From contig JAFEMH010001482.1 of the NCBI GenBank assembly GCA_022495995.1, forward strand, positions 1 to 64,000: a DNA stretch of 64,000 bases, written 5' to 3'. The stretch comes from Adenophora triphylla var. japonica (taxonomy: Eukaryota; Streptophyta; Magnoliopsida; Asterales; Campanulaceae). Position 1 is the first letter of the stretch; every line of letters starts with the position of its first letter. This document shows, piece after piece, positions 11,397 to 21,393 of this stretch. The position numbers and the translations under genes were made by a program. The notes under the pieces are model-generated. The model made no database searches and was not told the DNA's origin. It saw only the letters and a list, made by a program, of their open reading frames with translations.

Positions 11397-11831
11397 CTCC
11401 CTCTATCCCAAAATAAAAATATTTGTTGGTTTTAGAATTTTTTACCCCTATTAAGGAAATAAATCAATATATATCAAATAAATTATATTATTAAGAAAAT
11501 CAATCAATATATATCAAATAAATTATATTATCCTTTGAATATTTTTTAAAATGACAATTACTTAACTTTATGATTAAGTAAATGTTATAGTTGAATTATA
11601 AGATCAACTATAATTATCTTTTATAATGACAATTACTTAACTTTCCCTATTATCTTTTGTGATTAAAATGTGTACCTTTTAATTATTAAAGGTGTGAGTA
11701 ATATTTATTTCATCAAGGGTAATTTTAAAAAGTACACGTCACTAAATTTTTGAAATTTTTTTGAATAGTCAAATTGAAACATCTAAATTTTTGAATAGTC
11801 AAATAAAAACACCCTTTTGGGACGGACGAAC
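11397..11831. mobile_element. Stowaway-like MITE, 435 bp
   Basis: Left CTCCCTCTATCCCAAAATAA follows TA. The right end reads, in reverse complement, GTTCGTCCGTCCCAAAAGGG and is followed by TA. Internally a ~30-bp AT-rich unit (ATATATCAAATAAATTATAT) is duplicated at 11466-11531. Length is long for the group, suggesting internal growth. Confidence 0.7.
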
Positions 11832-11938
11832 TATAGTTAGGTTAAAGCAATGGGAATAACTGAAACAAAAACAGAGATTTGTATCATACACCTTCAAAAG
11901 TACAATTGAGCCGCTAAACAAATTGATTCTTGCATGTT

Positions 11939-12129
11939 ACTTTTTTTTTTTTTTTTTTTTTTTTAAAAGGGTTTTTTATTAAATGAATGATTTAATCTAT
12001 TATATTACGAGAGCATGCACTTTGAAGTGCAAGAAATTACAGGTGGTGGGATTCGAACCCCTAACCTTAAATATGGAAAGGAACACCGGATATCAATTGA
12101 ACTTGAACTCTTTTATTGATTTTGGCATG
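11939..12129 (-). mobile_element. Probable tRNA-derived SINE with 9-bp TSD
   Basis: On the minus strand a tRNA-type B box, GGTTCGAATCCC, lies at about 12046-12059, and the element ends in a run of about 24 A (poly-T on + at 11941-11964). TTGCATGTT occurs at 11930-11938 and again at 12130-12138, fitting a target-site duplication. The A box is degenerate. Poly-A tail, B box and TSD together support a SINE; a chance arrangement remains possible. Confidence 0.6.
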
Positions 12130-12510
12130 TTGCATGTTCAATATGAACATTAAAAAACAAATGCAACCATAGTAGGATCAAGAATCATTTTTCTTGCATT
12201 CATGTGAACTCAACTGGAAGCCATCTCTTACATTTATGCCGTGAAACATTTCACTCTTGTGGTGGGGACCCTTTCTCAGACGAGTGGCAGAGTCAATATC
12301 AAAAGGGGTAAAATTATTTTCACTAACTAATAGGGGGCAATAAAAAATATTGCATTTTTTTTCATTAAATAAACGGCACAAATTTCAATAAATTGCACTA
12401 AAATCCCTAAATTCTTAAAATATTGTACGTACTAATTTTATTTTCTTAAAAACCAAATAAGAGCAAATGCCCCCATAAGCCCTCAAGTTGGTCCGCCTCT
12501 GCCCCAGACC

Positions 12511-14773
12511 CTAGCTGCACGAGGATGCTTTGTGCACCGGACTATCCTTTAACGTGAACTCAACTGGTTCAAATTCCCACTCATGAGGCGAAGAAGGTGG
12601 AGAGTCACAACGTGGTGGAGAGTCACATTGAGATGAAGAGTTTAACCAATCCGAGAACTCAGACATGGGCAGCTCTTCAGGTTTTGGGTACCAATTGTTG
12701 CTGTCAGCATCAGCCTGGAAAAAAGGAGAAGAAAATAGACGATTGAATGATATAGACCAGTGCTACATACACAAAATTTTTCTACATAAACTGTACAGGA
12801 AATGCTTGAAGGTGTTGTACTCATGCAACACCTTAGTGCATTGAGACTTTAACCAATCATCATCATCTACTGTAGAATTCTGCACATCAATCATTTCCCA
12901 ATAATTAACCAACAGTCACAATTATGCTGTGGTTTTCACAGAAAAAAACAATTCAAATCTGCATAGGCTTTAGAATGTTTCTTTCTTAATGAATGACTGG
13001 TGTTCCAATGTCAAATACTCCCTCCGTTTCATAATAAGTGTCGCACTTTTCTTTTTTGTCCTTCCCAAAATAAGTGTCGGTGTTTCTATATAAGGATATA
13101 GTCTTTACAAGTAACTTGGAAGGAACCAGTTCGAACATATGAAGGTTTGAAATTTGCGGTAAAGCCTTTCTGGAAGTAAATAATAGTAACTTGTTTTTAC
13201 GAATTTCTGAAAAAATGCAATAAATAGTATTCTTAATGTTGTTTTTTTATGATTGCAATTTAGTACTCCCTCAATCTCATTTCAAAATTCCTTTTCTGGA
13301 GGCCACACTTTTTTGGCCAACCTATATTTCGAGTGTACATCAAATATTGAGGGAATTTGTTCTAGGGAAATTTAAAAAAATTACTTTTATGCGCTTTTAT
13401 GTATAACATTTGATGATCTCACCATATGCCATTACAATGGAAAGTATAAATTTGAGCGAGCATTAAAAGTGCTTAAAAGTCAACCTTTTAAAATTCCCCT
13501 CAAAGTTTAAAATGGAAAATCATTAGGGGTGGAGGAAGTTTTTTTAGACAGTGCGTAAAAAGTAATTTCAAGGTAAAAAGCCATTTTAGACAGCAGCACT
13601 GAAACAATTCAACAAAATTGCCATTGTCCAAGGAGAGTATACAAACCTTCGCAGGAGAAGACACCGAAGATCCAAAAGACACAGAATCTGCAAACAGGAA
13701 AATGAAGTTTGATTCTGTTGAATTATATGCAGATCTAGAGTAACTAGGAAATAAACATGCTCAATAAATTTATACATCAACACATTTGCTAAAATTATAC
13801 TCCCTACGTCGTAAAATGAATGCCCCCCCTCCTTTTTTTTTTGGAGAAGTTACCAAATAATCCATCATCAAACAAGTTCTATTTTCACACTTAACACTCA
13901 TGATGCAATATGGTGAGATCATGAAGGGGTTTTATGTATATATGCCCCTAAAAATGCTTGAATCTCAACTTCTTATATGTCCCTCAAAGTTAATATGGAC
14001 ATTCATTTTGAGACGGAGGGAGTACATACCTTATATTCTACTTCAAACAAAAGTGAACCAAATGTAAGAGAAAACATACTTAGGTTATGCATATAAGGAT
14101 GTCCAGGAAGAACGGTGTCCAAGAAACAAGGGTCTTTTGCCGCCTTTTGTGCCTCAATACACTTGTTGTGATCATGCAAGAACTTTTCATCTGATATATG
14201 AAATTCTTCTTTTGGTTTGTTCTTTGTCCTAGTTGACAATTCACGCTGCACAGTTGGCTTGTTTGTGATGTCACCAAGAGCTTTGCGAATTCCCAACCCT
14301 TTCTGGCCTTTCCCTATAGTAGTTGTTCTTTTGCTCTTCCCTTTCTCTTCAACCAGTGGCTCTGCAGATGAAGATTAACTGATTTTAGTGCGGAATGTGT
14401 GAAAGTCACTCAATACTTTGATATGAATAATGAGAGATGATAAGTCCATCTGCTTGAGGATATATGTTGAGAGAAACAAAAACAAAAACAAATTGATCTT
14501 CCGCTTTATAACAATAAGATACTTCCTTTGTCCCAAAATAAATATCACACTTCCCATTTTGGTCCATCCCAAAATAAATGTTGTGTTTCTAAATAAGGAG
14601 ATAGACAATGTACAAATAAGTAAAGCACATTCTTTGAAAATGTTGACTAGTCAAATGCGACATTTATTATGGGACGGAGGGAGCACACTACAAGGAAACA
14701 ACATACTTTTGTGGTTGATATTCATATTCTCATCCTGAATGAGAAGCCGGTGTTGAGGTAGTTGGCTTGTCAT
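12511..14773 (-). CDS. PANS1: PATRONUS-type plant securin, 5 exons, 213 aa
   Basis: Exons on the minus strand are 14773-14707, 14361-14080, 13687-13647, 12879-12832 and 12714-12511. All introns are GT-AG and phases agree (67+282+41+48+204 = 642 nt including TAG). The protein carries a DEN box at residues 14-16 (IQDENMN) and a canonical D-box RxxLxxxxN at 48-56 (RKALGDITN). The conserved patch ISDEKFLHDHNKCIEAQKAA follows. The acidic C-terminal half has PMSEFSDWLNSSS and EWEFEPVEFTLKDS. This order is the plant PATRONUS pattern. These proteins act as securins: they hold separase inactive until the APC/C degrades them, protecting centromeric cohesion in meiosis and mitosis. Length is close to the family (about 190-210 aa). 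Exon 4 (16 codons, NSTVDDDDWLKSQCTK) is the least certain; skipping it also keeps frame. Introns 1-3 carry Stowaway MITEs. Confidence 0.87.
13019..13260. mobile_element. Stowaway-like MITE end in PANS intron 3
   Basis: CTCCCTCCGTTTCATAATAA at 13019 follows TA, with a sub-repeat 'cccaaaataagtgtcgg' at about 13064. No good right TIR is visible before the next MITE at 13266, so the right edge is approximate. Confidence 0.5.
13266..13537. mobile_element. Stowaway-like MITE in PANS intron 3
   Basis: Left CTCCCTCAATCTCATTTCAA follows GTA. The right end near 13527-13537 reads GGGGTGGAGGAAG, an imperfect reverse complement of the left end. The interior includes AAAGTCAACCTTTT and TTAAAATGG, as in the MITE at 13800-14022. 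Confidence 0.65.
13800..14022. mobile_element. Stowaway MITE in PANS intron 2
   Basis: Left CTCCCTACGTCGTAAAATGA and right (reverse complement) CTCCCTCCGTCTCAAAATGA, flanked by TA at 13798-13799 and 14023-14024. Length 223 bp. Confidence 0.85.
14522..14683. mobile_element. Stowaway MITE in PANS intron 1
   Basis: Left CTTCCTTTGTCCCAAAATAA follows TA; right, in reverse complement, reads CTCCCTCCGTCCCATAATAA. The right TSD base is mutated (CA). Length about 162 bp. Confidence 0.75.
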
Positions 14774-15013
14774 GTTGTTCTCCTATTTATTCACAAAGTT
14801 AGATTATGAGCTCTGCATCAAAAAATTAGTGTGAGTACCCAACGAATTTCAACAAATGTAGCTGGAAGGCGAAGCATAACTGTAGGTATGTGCATAAAAG
14901 AGAAGTAAAAAAGAAGGAAGAATGTAAAAGAAACGAAAGCACAATACCAATGGGGAAAGGACACAAAAGCAAACGAGTGACAAATAAATGTTAATAAAGA
15001 GCATAGCCATGTC

Positions 15014-15541
15014 TAGAGCCGTCAATTCGGGATAATGGGACGGGACGGGACGAAACTATAATATCCCGCAACTACGCGGGACGGGACGGGTCATCCCGAA
15101 TTCTTCGCGGGCCTGAAATACCTCGTCCCGTCCCAAATCTACCTCGGGACGCGGGACAATACGGGACAAGAAGACTCTAATATTATAAAACTAAAATTCA
15201 ACTGAGATGATGTCAAAACATAAATTGAAAACATAAGATTAATCTTTCACAATCCAACAAGATCAAAACTTCTCAATTTCATAAAATAGCTTAATCAACA
15301 CAAAAGACAATGGTATAGTTGAAAAAAAAACCAAAGATTAAGTGCTAAAATACCTTTGAGGTTAAAAAAAATAAAATTAATATTAAAATTAAAAAATGTG
15401 TGACGTCCCGTTCCGTCCCGCGTCCCAAACGGGATGTCCCAAATAGGCCCGCTTTTATATGAGATTAAAATATACTATCCTGTCCCATTCTTATGACGGG
15501 ATGGGACGTCCCGAAGGGACGATCCCAAATTGACGGCTCTA
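15014..15541. mobile_element. hAT-type MITE with 8-bp TSD and a GGGACGGG-rich interior
   Basis: The 8-bp target duplication GCCATGTC sits at 15006-15013 and 15542-15549. TIRs are TAGAGCCGTCAATTCGGGAT on the left and, in reverse complement, TAGAGCCGTCAATTTGGGAT on the right. Both ends are followed inward by arrays of GGGACGGG/CCCGTCCC words; the middle (15180-15390) is AT-rich. 8-bp TSD and TA-starting TIRs are hAT features. There is no coding capacity. Confidence 0.9.
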
Positions 15542-16368
15542 GCCATGTCCGTCCAACTTAACCTAATTACAACGTAAACCACTAGCACTAGCGCTACAAT
15601 CTGTATCCTAATTGTGTACGCTGAAACAAACAAATTTTTAAGAATGTTAGACCTATCAATGATGTACACTTGCGGAAAGTAAAACTAATAGAAAGAAGCA
15701 CAACAACGTATCCCCCCCCTCTATCCCAAATTATTTTTTACTTCCAAACTTGCCCTTTTACCATTAAATTTGCTGACATTTGAGCATTAAAGATTTTGGT
15801 TATTTTTTAGAAGTCATAACCTTGTAGAATTCCATTATCTTTTGGATTCTTTTAGAGGGAGATGAAAAGTTGCAACTGCACACCTATCTCCCAATTGTAA
15901 AAAAATCTAAAATTTTCAATAAGACTTCAATATAAAAGTTGTGGGGGGTGTATTGGAAAAATAATGTGTAAATAGAAATAGGAAATATGTTTTGGGACAT
16001 CCCAATAAAGAATTTAGGAGATTGGTTTGGGATGAAGGGAATAAAAGTAGTCAAGGCAAGTAAAACAAGATTCAAGAGGAACATGCTGATATGGGGCGAA
16101 AGTATCATGCAGCCAAAACTGAGGAGGAAAGGGCAAGGGAAGTCACTAGGAGGTCCCAGGTTGAGGTGGAGAACTTGGGGCTACCAAACAAGAAGTTGAA
16201 AGCAGTCTGAACTGAAAGTCGGGATCGTTGCTACTGTGGATGCTTATAACACCTCTCATAAGTATGGCTTGAACTCAAATTCCTCCTCGCAACTACCGGC
16301 AACGGGTGTAGGATTTGACGATCGGCGGCGGCTTAGTCTGTACTTCCGTAATGTAACTCTGATATATA

Positions 16369-16596
16369 CTCCCTCCGACCCATTAATACTCCCATTTGAC
16401 ATATCATTTTAACAACCTATTTTCATTTCCATAATTGATCTTAGTGAGGTTTACTTATTACTCATTTACACCCTCTTCTGCCTTGGTTGGCAATTTTCAA
16501 AATTCAATGATTTTAATCTAACAATTTCGAAAAAAATTCTATCTTTTTGAGACAAACAAAATGGCCAATGGGAATATCTTTAAGGGGCGGAGGTAG
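16369..16596. mobile_element. Stowaway MITE
   Basis: Left CTCCCTCCGACCCATTAATA follows TA; right, in reverse complement, CTACCTCCGCCCCTTAAAGA, then TA at 16597-16598. Length 228 bp. Confidence 0.8.
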
Positions 16597-16652
16597 TATG
16601 TCCCTAAAATGGGAGTCACTTCCCAAATGAATTTGCTGACTTACGCCAACTA

Positions 16653-16890
16653 CTTCCTCCGCCTTGAAATAATCTTCCCACTTTTTTTGTCGTTAACACG
16701 AAGGTATTTTGAGCAATAACTTTAGGTTGACTTAATCATACTAATAAAATTTGAAAACATGTTATCGATACACCATAGTAAATACTATCAATAACAAAAT
16801 TTTGATTTTCATTCATAACTAAAATTATTGCTCAAAGTACGTTGGTGTTGATGATAGAAAAAGTGGAAGATCATTTCAGGACCGAGGGAA
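16653..16890. mobile_element. Stowaway-like MITE with a long inverted interior
   Basis: Left CTTCCTCCGCCTTGAAATAA follows TA; right, in reverse complement, TTCCCTCGGTCCTGAAATGA, then TA. The second arm (TTTTGAGCAATAA and TTGCTCAAAGTAC) continues the inverted symmetry inward, as in a fold-back MITE. Confidence 0.75.
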
Positions 16891-16943
16891 TACAATGTTT
16901 CAATACACATTAGCGAGGTTAAAATGGAGACACTAGGTATATA

Positions 16944-17225
16944 CTCCCTCCGTCCCACCTCACTTGACACCCTTGAGGTGGGCACGGAAACTAAGAAAAA
17001 AGAATAAAATAAAAAAAATGTGTGGTAGAAAATGAAGAGAGAGAATGAGTGGGATAAATAGTAGTGTTGGTTGAATAAATTGAGTGGTGGAAAATGAAGA
17101 GAGAGAATGAGTGGTGGGGTAGAGTGAATATAAAATTATAAAAAGTAGGCTATTTTGGGAAGTGTCAAGTGAGCTGGGACGGCCCAAAATGGAAATAAGT
17201 GTCAAGTGAGGTGGGATGGAGGGAG
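16944..17225. mobile_element. Stowaway MITE, highly symmetric
   Basis: Left CTCCCTCCGTCCCACCTCAC and right (reverse complement) CTCCCTCCATCCCACCTCAC, flanked by TA. The symmetry extends into TTGACAC. An internal direct repeat, GTGGAAAATGAAGAGAGAGA, occurs near 17025 and 17091. Length 282 bp. Confidence 0.9.
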
Positions 17226-17960
17226 TATATGTATGCATCTACGTAAGTACATATACACACACATATACATTTGCAACTAAAATTGCATAATACTACAAGC
17301 CAACTTCCACTTGCATTGTATCCAAAAAAAATTAGATTTACTTTAACAAGCCACATTCATTTATGAACAGAGGGGGGCGCAACATATCAGAGGGGAAATC
17401 AAACATTTTGAAATTGGATTGAACCCCAGTACCTTGAAAGAAGATCAGCCAAATAAAGAAGAGACCTGAAGCGAAAACAGGCATTTCTTTTATCAGCAAT
17501 TGACAAAAGTGGGACAAAATTGTTTAATATATCAGATTATTACTATCAATTTGACAAGTAAATTTGAAACGCTGCGGTAAAGAGATAAGATTGAAATTGA
17601 ATGAACTGATGAACCCTAAATAAATACTACAAATTTAAGAACGAAATTACAGTGTGCAAACATGTGGAAATTTCTAACCTTATGAGGCTTCTTCAAAGGA
17701 TCAAAATATCCGGAAGTAATGTGAAGATGGAGACACTCCAAAATTGAATTTGTTCTTTGAAATTAACAGTTGGGAACGAAATTTGTTCTTTTGAATGAAG
17801 ATCTTAGCGCCCGCGCCTCTGGTTTGAAATTAAAGTCTTACTGATTTTTTTTATTTTTTATTTTACAGAATAATGGATGTGGCATTTTTAATTAAATAAA
17901 TATTTTTTTATTATTTTTTATTACACAAGTAATGTGTAACAAGTTAATCCCATTTAAAAA
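17226..17960. other. AT-rich spacer, no gene seen
   Basis: I find no ORF with coding character, RNA gene or clean transposon end here. It could hold a promoter or leader of the minus-strand securin gene, but nothing in the sequence decides this. Confidence 0.4.
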
Positions 17961-17966
17961 AATATA

Positions 17967-18239
17967 CTCCCTACGTCCCGCTACAAATTGCACACTTTCC
18001 TCATTGGACGTCTCATTACAAATTACACACTTCCTAAAATGGCAAAGAATTTTTACTATTCCCTCAACTCATTCTCTTTCCTACATTATTTTAATACTCA
18101 CAACACCATTATAATTTACTATTCCCTCTACTCATTCTCTCTCCTATTTTACTTTTACACTCACAACATTTATATCATTATTTTTTCCTTAATCCCCGTG
18201 CAAACAGTAACTGTCCAGTTTCAAGCGGGACGGGGGGAG
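17967..18239. mobile_element. Stowaway MITE
   Basis: Left CTCCCTACGTCCCGCTACAA; right, in reverse complement, CTCCCCCCGTCCCGCTTGAA; TA on both sides. The interior repeats 'ctattccctc..actcattctctct' twice. Same family as the truncated end at 2095. Confidence 0.88.
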
Positions 18240-18419
18240 TATATTGATAAGTTAAATGCAATATTTATTACGAGACAAACAAAATAGTGAAATATTTTAA
18301 ATTTAAAAAATATGAATATGGATGTGTTTAAAAATTGACATGTGTAAATAGCAAACACTTATTTTTTTAGTGTCCCCAAGTGTGAGGTTGCCAAAATCTT
18401 ATGAAAAACAATTTTTTTT

Positions 18420-19400
18420 TGATGATTAGGAAAACGTGCTTTTGAATCGGGATGAATCATACGGTGGAATTTTCGTAAATAACTGAAACTTTCTTTAATG
18501 ACATTTTTATAAATAAACAAAACTTTTCAAACCTTCTGACACTCTTCAAAACTGCAACCGGCATTTGGAAGATACAGAGACTGACTCTGTAACATACAGA
18601 CTAACACTTTTCAATACATGCACTGACGCTAAAAAACACTTGGATTGATAGATACAAAACAAATGTACTGTCAATCTTAAACACTACAACTGGTCATTTT
18701 AAACACCACATGAACTCAATTACATATGCGCTGACATTTCAAAGCACATGATCTGGTGTTCTTAAACACATGCACTGCATTCTCAAATTACATGGGCGAT
18801 AGAAATCACTCATACTGGTTGTGCCAGCGCAATTATTTTGTTGTGCAGTTCATGTGTTTTTTATCGTCAGTAAGTTATTGAGACACGATTTAGGCTCGAT
18901 TAAAAAACATTTTTTTTCTAAACATTATGTGAGAGTGTTTGAACATACGATGTCAACTCTTTATCATAAGCCAATTTTATGTACTCATTTTTTGCTTCAT
19001 GCTTTCAAATTTAGACGCAAAAATATAGGAAAAGATGCGTTTTTTCTTAACAAAAATTAGGAAAATTGTGTTTTTAAAATACGAGATAACATTTTTGTAA
19101 TTAAATATAATTTATTTTAAAATGTACAATGATATTTTGTTAAAAATCGAAATTTATTAAAACACACTTGGACTCATTAACTTTAACATTATCACCGACA
19201 CTCTTTAACACTATTGTCACTCTTTTAAAACACACTAACACTTTTTAACACTATCACTGATAATTTTTATTAAAACACACATGGACTTATTAACATTATC
19301 ACTTGCACTATTTAACACACACGTTGACACTTATTAACAAATGCTAAAAGCTTATTAGTGCCAATTGGCTTAATTACCCAAATCCTACAAGCCCGTTCTG
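18420..19400. repeat. Degenerate AACAC-type repeats, AT-rich, no gene
   Basis: The words AAACACATGCACTGAC, TTTAACACTATCAC and AAAACACACTTGGACTCATTA recur irregularly at 18600-18790 and 19150-19340. No long intact frame or transposon terminus is visible. It looks like an old decayed tandem or transposon-derived region. Confidence 0.45.
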
Positions 19401-19492
19401 CAGATGATGTTGACAAGTAGGACCATTTTAACACTTGATAATGTTGTTAAAGCATTGAGGGACATTTAAAAATGACGAGGAATGATAGTTTC

Positions 19493-20249
19493 TGAAAGCG
19501 TGAGATTTTAGAAACATATTTATGTTTTCTTATTTCAAAAAACTTCTATATGGTAAGAAGATTTTGGGACTTTCATGAAAGATTTATTAATATCCTACTT
19601 TGACTAGGAGATTGTAAATATGTAAATATCTTTTATTTATGTACATAGTTTTATATTATGACTAACCCACTAATATTTGATTTCCTTGTGAGTGTGTTTA
19701 TGTTTTCATATAGGAAAAGAGATCTCACAAAGGAAGATGTTGATTACATGAAGATCTTCTCCATGGTGCACTATAAATACAAGGCATTCAGCACAAGAGA
19801 AGCTACGGAATTTTAAAGAGAAAAATTACTTATTCTTCATAGTATTCGACATTGTTGATTTTAGGTTGTGCCTTACATCCGTAACTCACATCTAGTTTTT
19901 CATAGAGTTCTCTTGTTTTACTTCTGACTAGAATAGGTCCTACTTGGGAAAGGGGAGTTGTTCTTGTCATAGAAGGTGATTAGAACTCGTTTAGTATTTT
20001 CATATTTTAGTTTTTCACTTATTTGTTTTTGTAAGCAACAAAAGTTTTTATAGTGAAAAGTTTTTGGGCGTAAGCCTAGTTTGCTGATCACATTGATCAG
20101 TAAGCGTAAATAATTCTTGAGTTATTGCTTTTAATTTATTTTTATTCCGCTGCATTATCTGTGGATGTGTGGACAGTTGTGAGACACATTTGTACTCTCA
20201 TCTGTTGTCTGTTGTGTGATTAAAGCTACCTAGCTACACGAAACTTTCA
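19493..20249 (+). repeat. 5' LTR of the Sirevirus element
   Basis: 757 bp, TG...CA, with a probable TATA box CTATAAATAC at 19781-19790 and a GTGAG-rich R/U5 portion. A short palindrome, CTGATCA-CAT-TGATCAG, lies at about 20092-20108. Confidence 0.93.
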
Positions 20250-20251
20250 AT

Positions 20252-20263
20252 TGGTATCAGAGC
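20252..20263 (+). other. Primer binding site (tRNA-iMet type)
   Basis: TGGTATCAGAGC starts two bases after the LTR end at 20249. It is complementary to the 3' end of plant initiator methionine tRNA, the usual copia PBS. Confidence 0.93.
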
Positions 20264-20310
20264 CAACTCTCGATATATTACTGAGTGTTGATCCAGAAAG
20301 TGTAGTCATT

Positions 20311-21393
20311 ATGGAATGCCAAAATCACCAAAACAGGCCTCCTGTCTTGGATGACACCAATTATTCTCTTTGAAAGTCTAAAATGCGAAATTACATCAAA
20401 AGTATTGATGAAAGGGCTTGGATGTGTATTCTTATTGCATGGCAACCTCCTACTGTGGAGAAAAAGCCACCTTCTGGTGTTGGTGAGTCTATTTTCGAAA
20501 GAAAAACTGAAGATCAATGGACTCTTGAAGAAATACAAGCTGCAAATTATAATTCGAAAGCTATGGGTGCTATTTCCAGCCATATTTCTGGGAATATGTA
20601 CAAGCTTATAACTAATGAGAGTATAGCCAAAGCTGCTTAGGATATTCTGCAAACTCAATGTGAGGGAGCACCAAGTGTGAAAGCTACAAGGCTCAGAATT
20701 TTAATGGATAAGTTTGAGTTACTTCGAATGGAAGAAACTGAGGACATTGTGTCATATGCTGCTAAGATTCATGAGATTTCGAATGAGTGCACAAGTCTTG
20801 GAGAATCAATCTCCAATGCAAGACTTGTAAGTAAGATTTTAAGGACCTTACCTGAGAGGTTTAACATAAAAGTGGCTGTGATTGAGGAAACAAAAGACAC
20901 AAACACTGTAGGTCTTAACACAATCATAGGAATCTTGACTGTGTTTGAGCTAAACCTTGAAGCTCAGAAAAAGAACAAAACACATAGTCTTGCTCTCAAA
21001 AGTGCTGCTGCACTTCCAAAAGAGCTTGTGGAATTATCCTCTGAGATTGACAAGTCTAATCTTGAAGAAGAGGATGTAGCTCTTATTTCAAAGAAATTCA
21101 GTTCAATACTGAAAAATAAAAGGATAAGTAAATTTTCTAACAAACCTACTCTCAGTGCTCCTGAAAAATCAAAACCTAGCACCGACACTGGATTCAGGAA
21201 ACCAAGCTTTGAAAACAAATCATCTGAGTCTGTCCAATGTAGGGCATGTCGTGGCTTTGGTCATTATGCCAATGAGTGTGCTAACACACTTAAAAAGAAA
21301 GGAATGAGCTTAACTGCTACCCTTAGTGACAGTGATGATGATGAAGAAGAAGTGGCTAACATGTCTATCATAAACCGCCATTCTCGTGTTTAA
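20311..21393 (+). pseudogene. gag: Sirevirus gag, broken by two nonsense codons and a terminal frameshift
   Basis: The frame starts at ATG 20311 and carries gag features: NYIKSIDERAWMCI, DILQTQCEGAPSVKATRLRI and a zinc knuckle CRACRGFGHYANEC (CX2CX4HX4C) at about 21238-21280. Premature stops occur at 20371-20373 (TGA, where the family has Trp) and 20638-20640 (TAG, again at a Trp position). The frame ends at TAA 21391-21393, whereas the gag-pol sequence resumes in another frame at 21386. The capsid protein packages element RNA; this copy cannot make it. Confidence 0.85.

Noticed and set aside
12040..12062. tRNA gene suggested by the B-box-like GGTTCGAATCCC
   Set aside because: No cloverleaf: acceptor, D and anticodon arms are absent, and the sequence ends in poly-A with a TSD, fitting a SINE.
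15700..15760. Further Stowaway end (CCCCCCCTCTATCCCAAATTATT)
   Set aside because: Only a weak left-end resemblance, no TA-flanked right partner within 500 bp.
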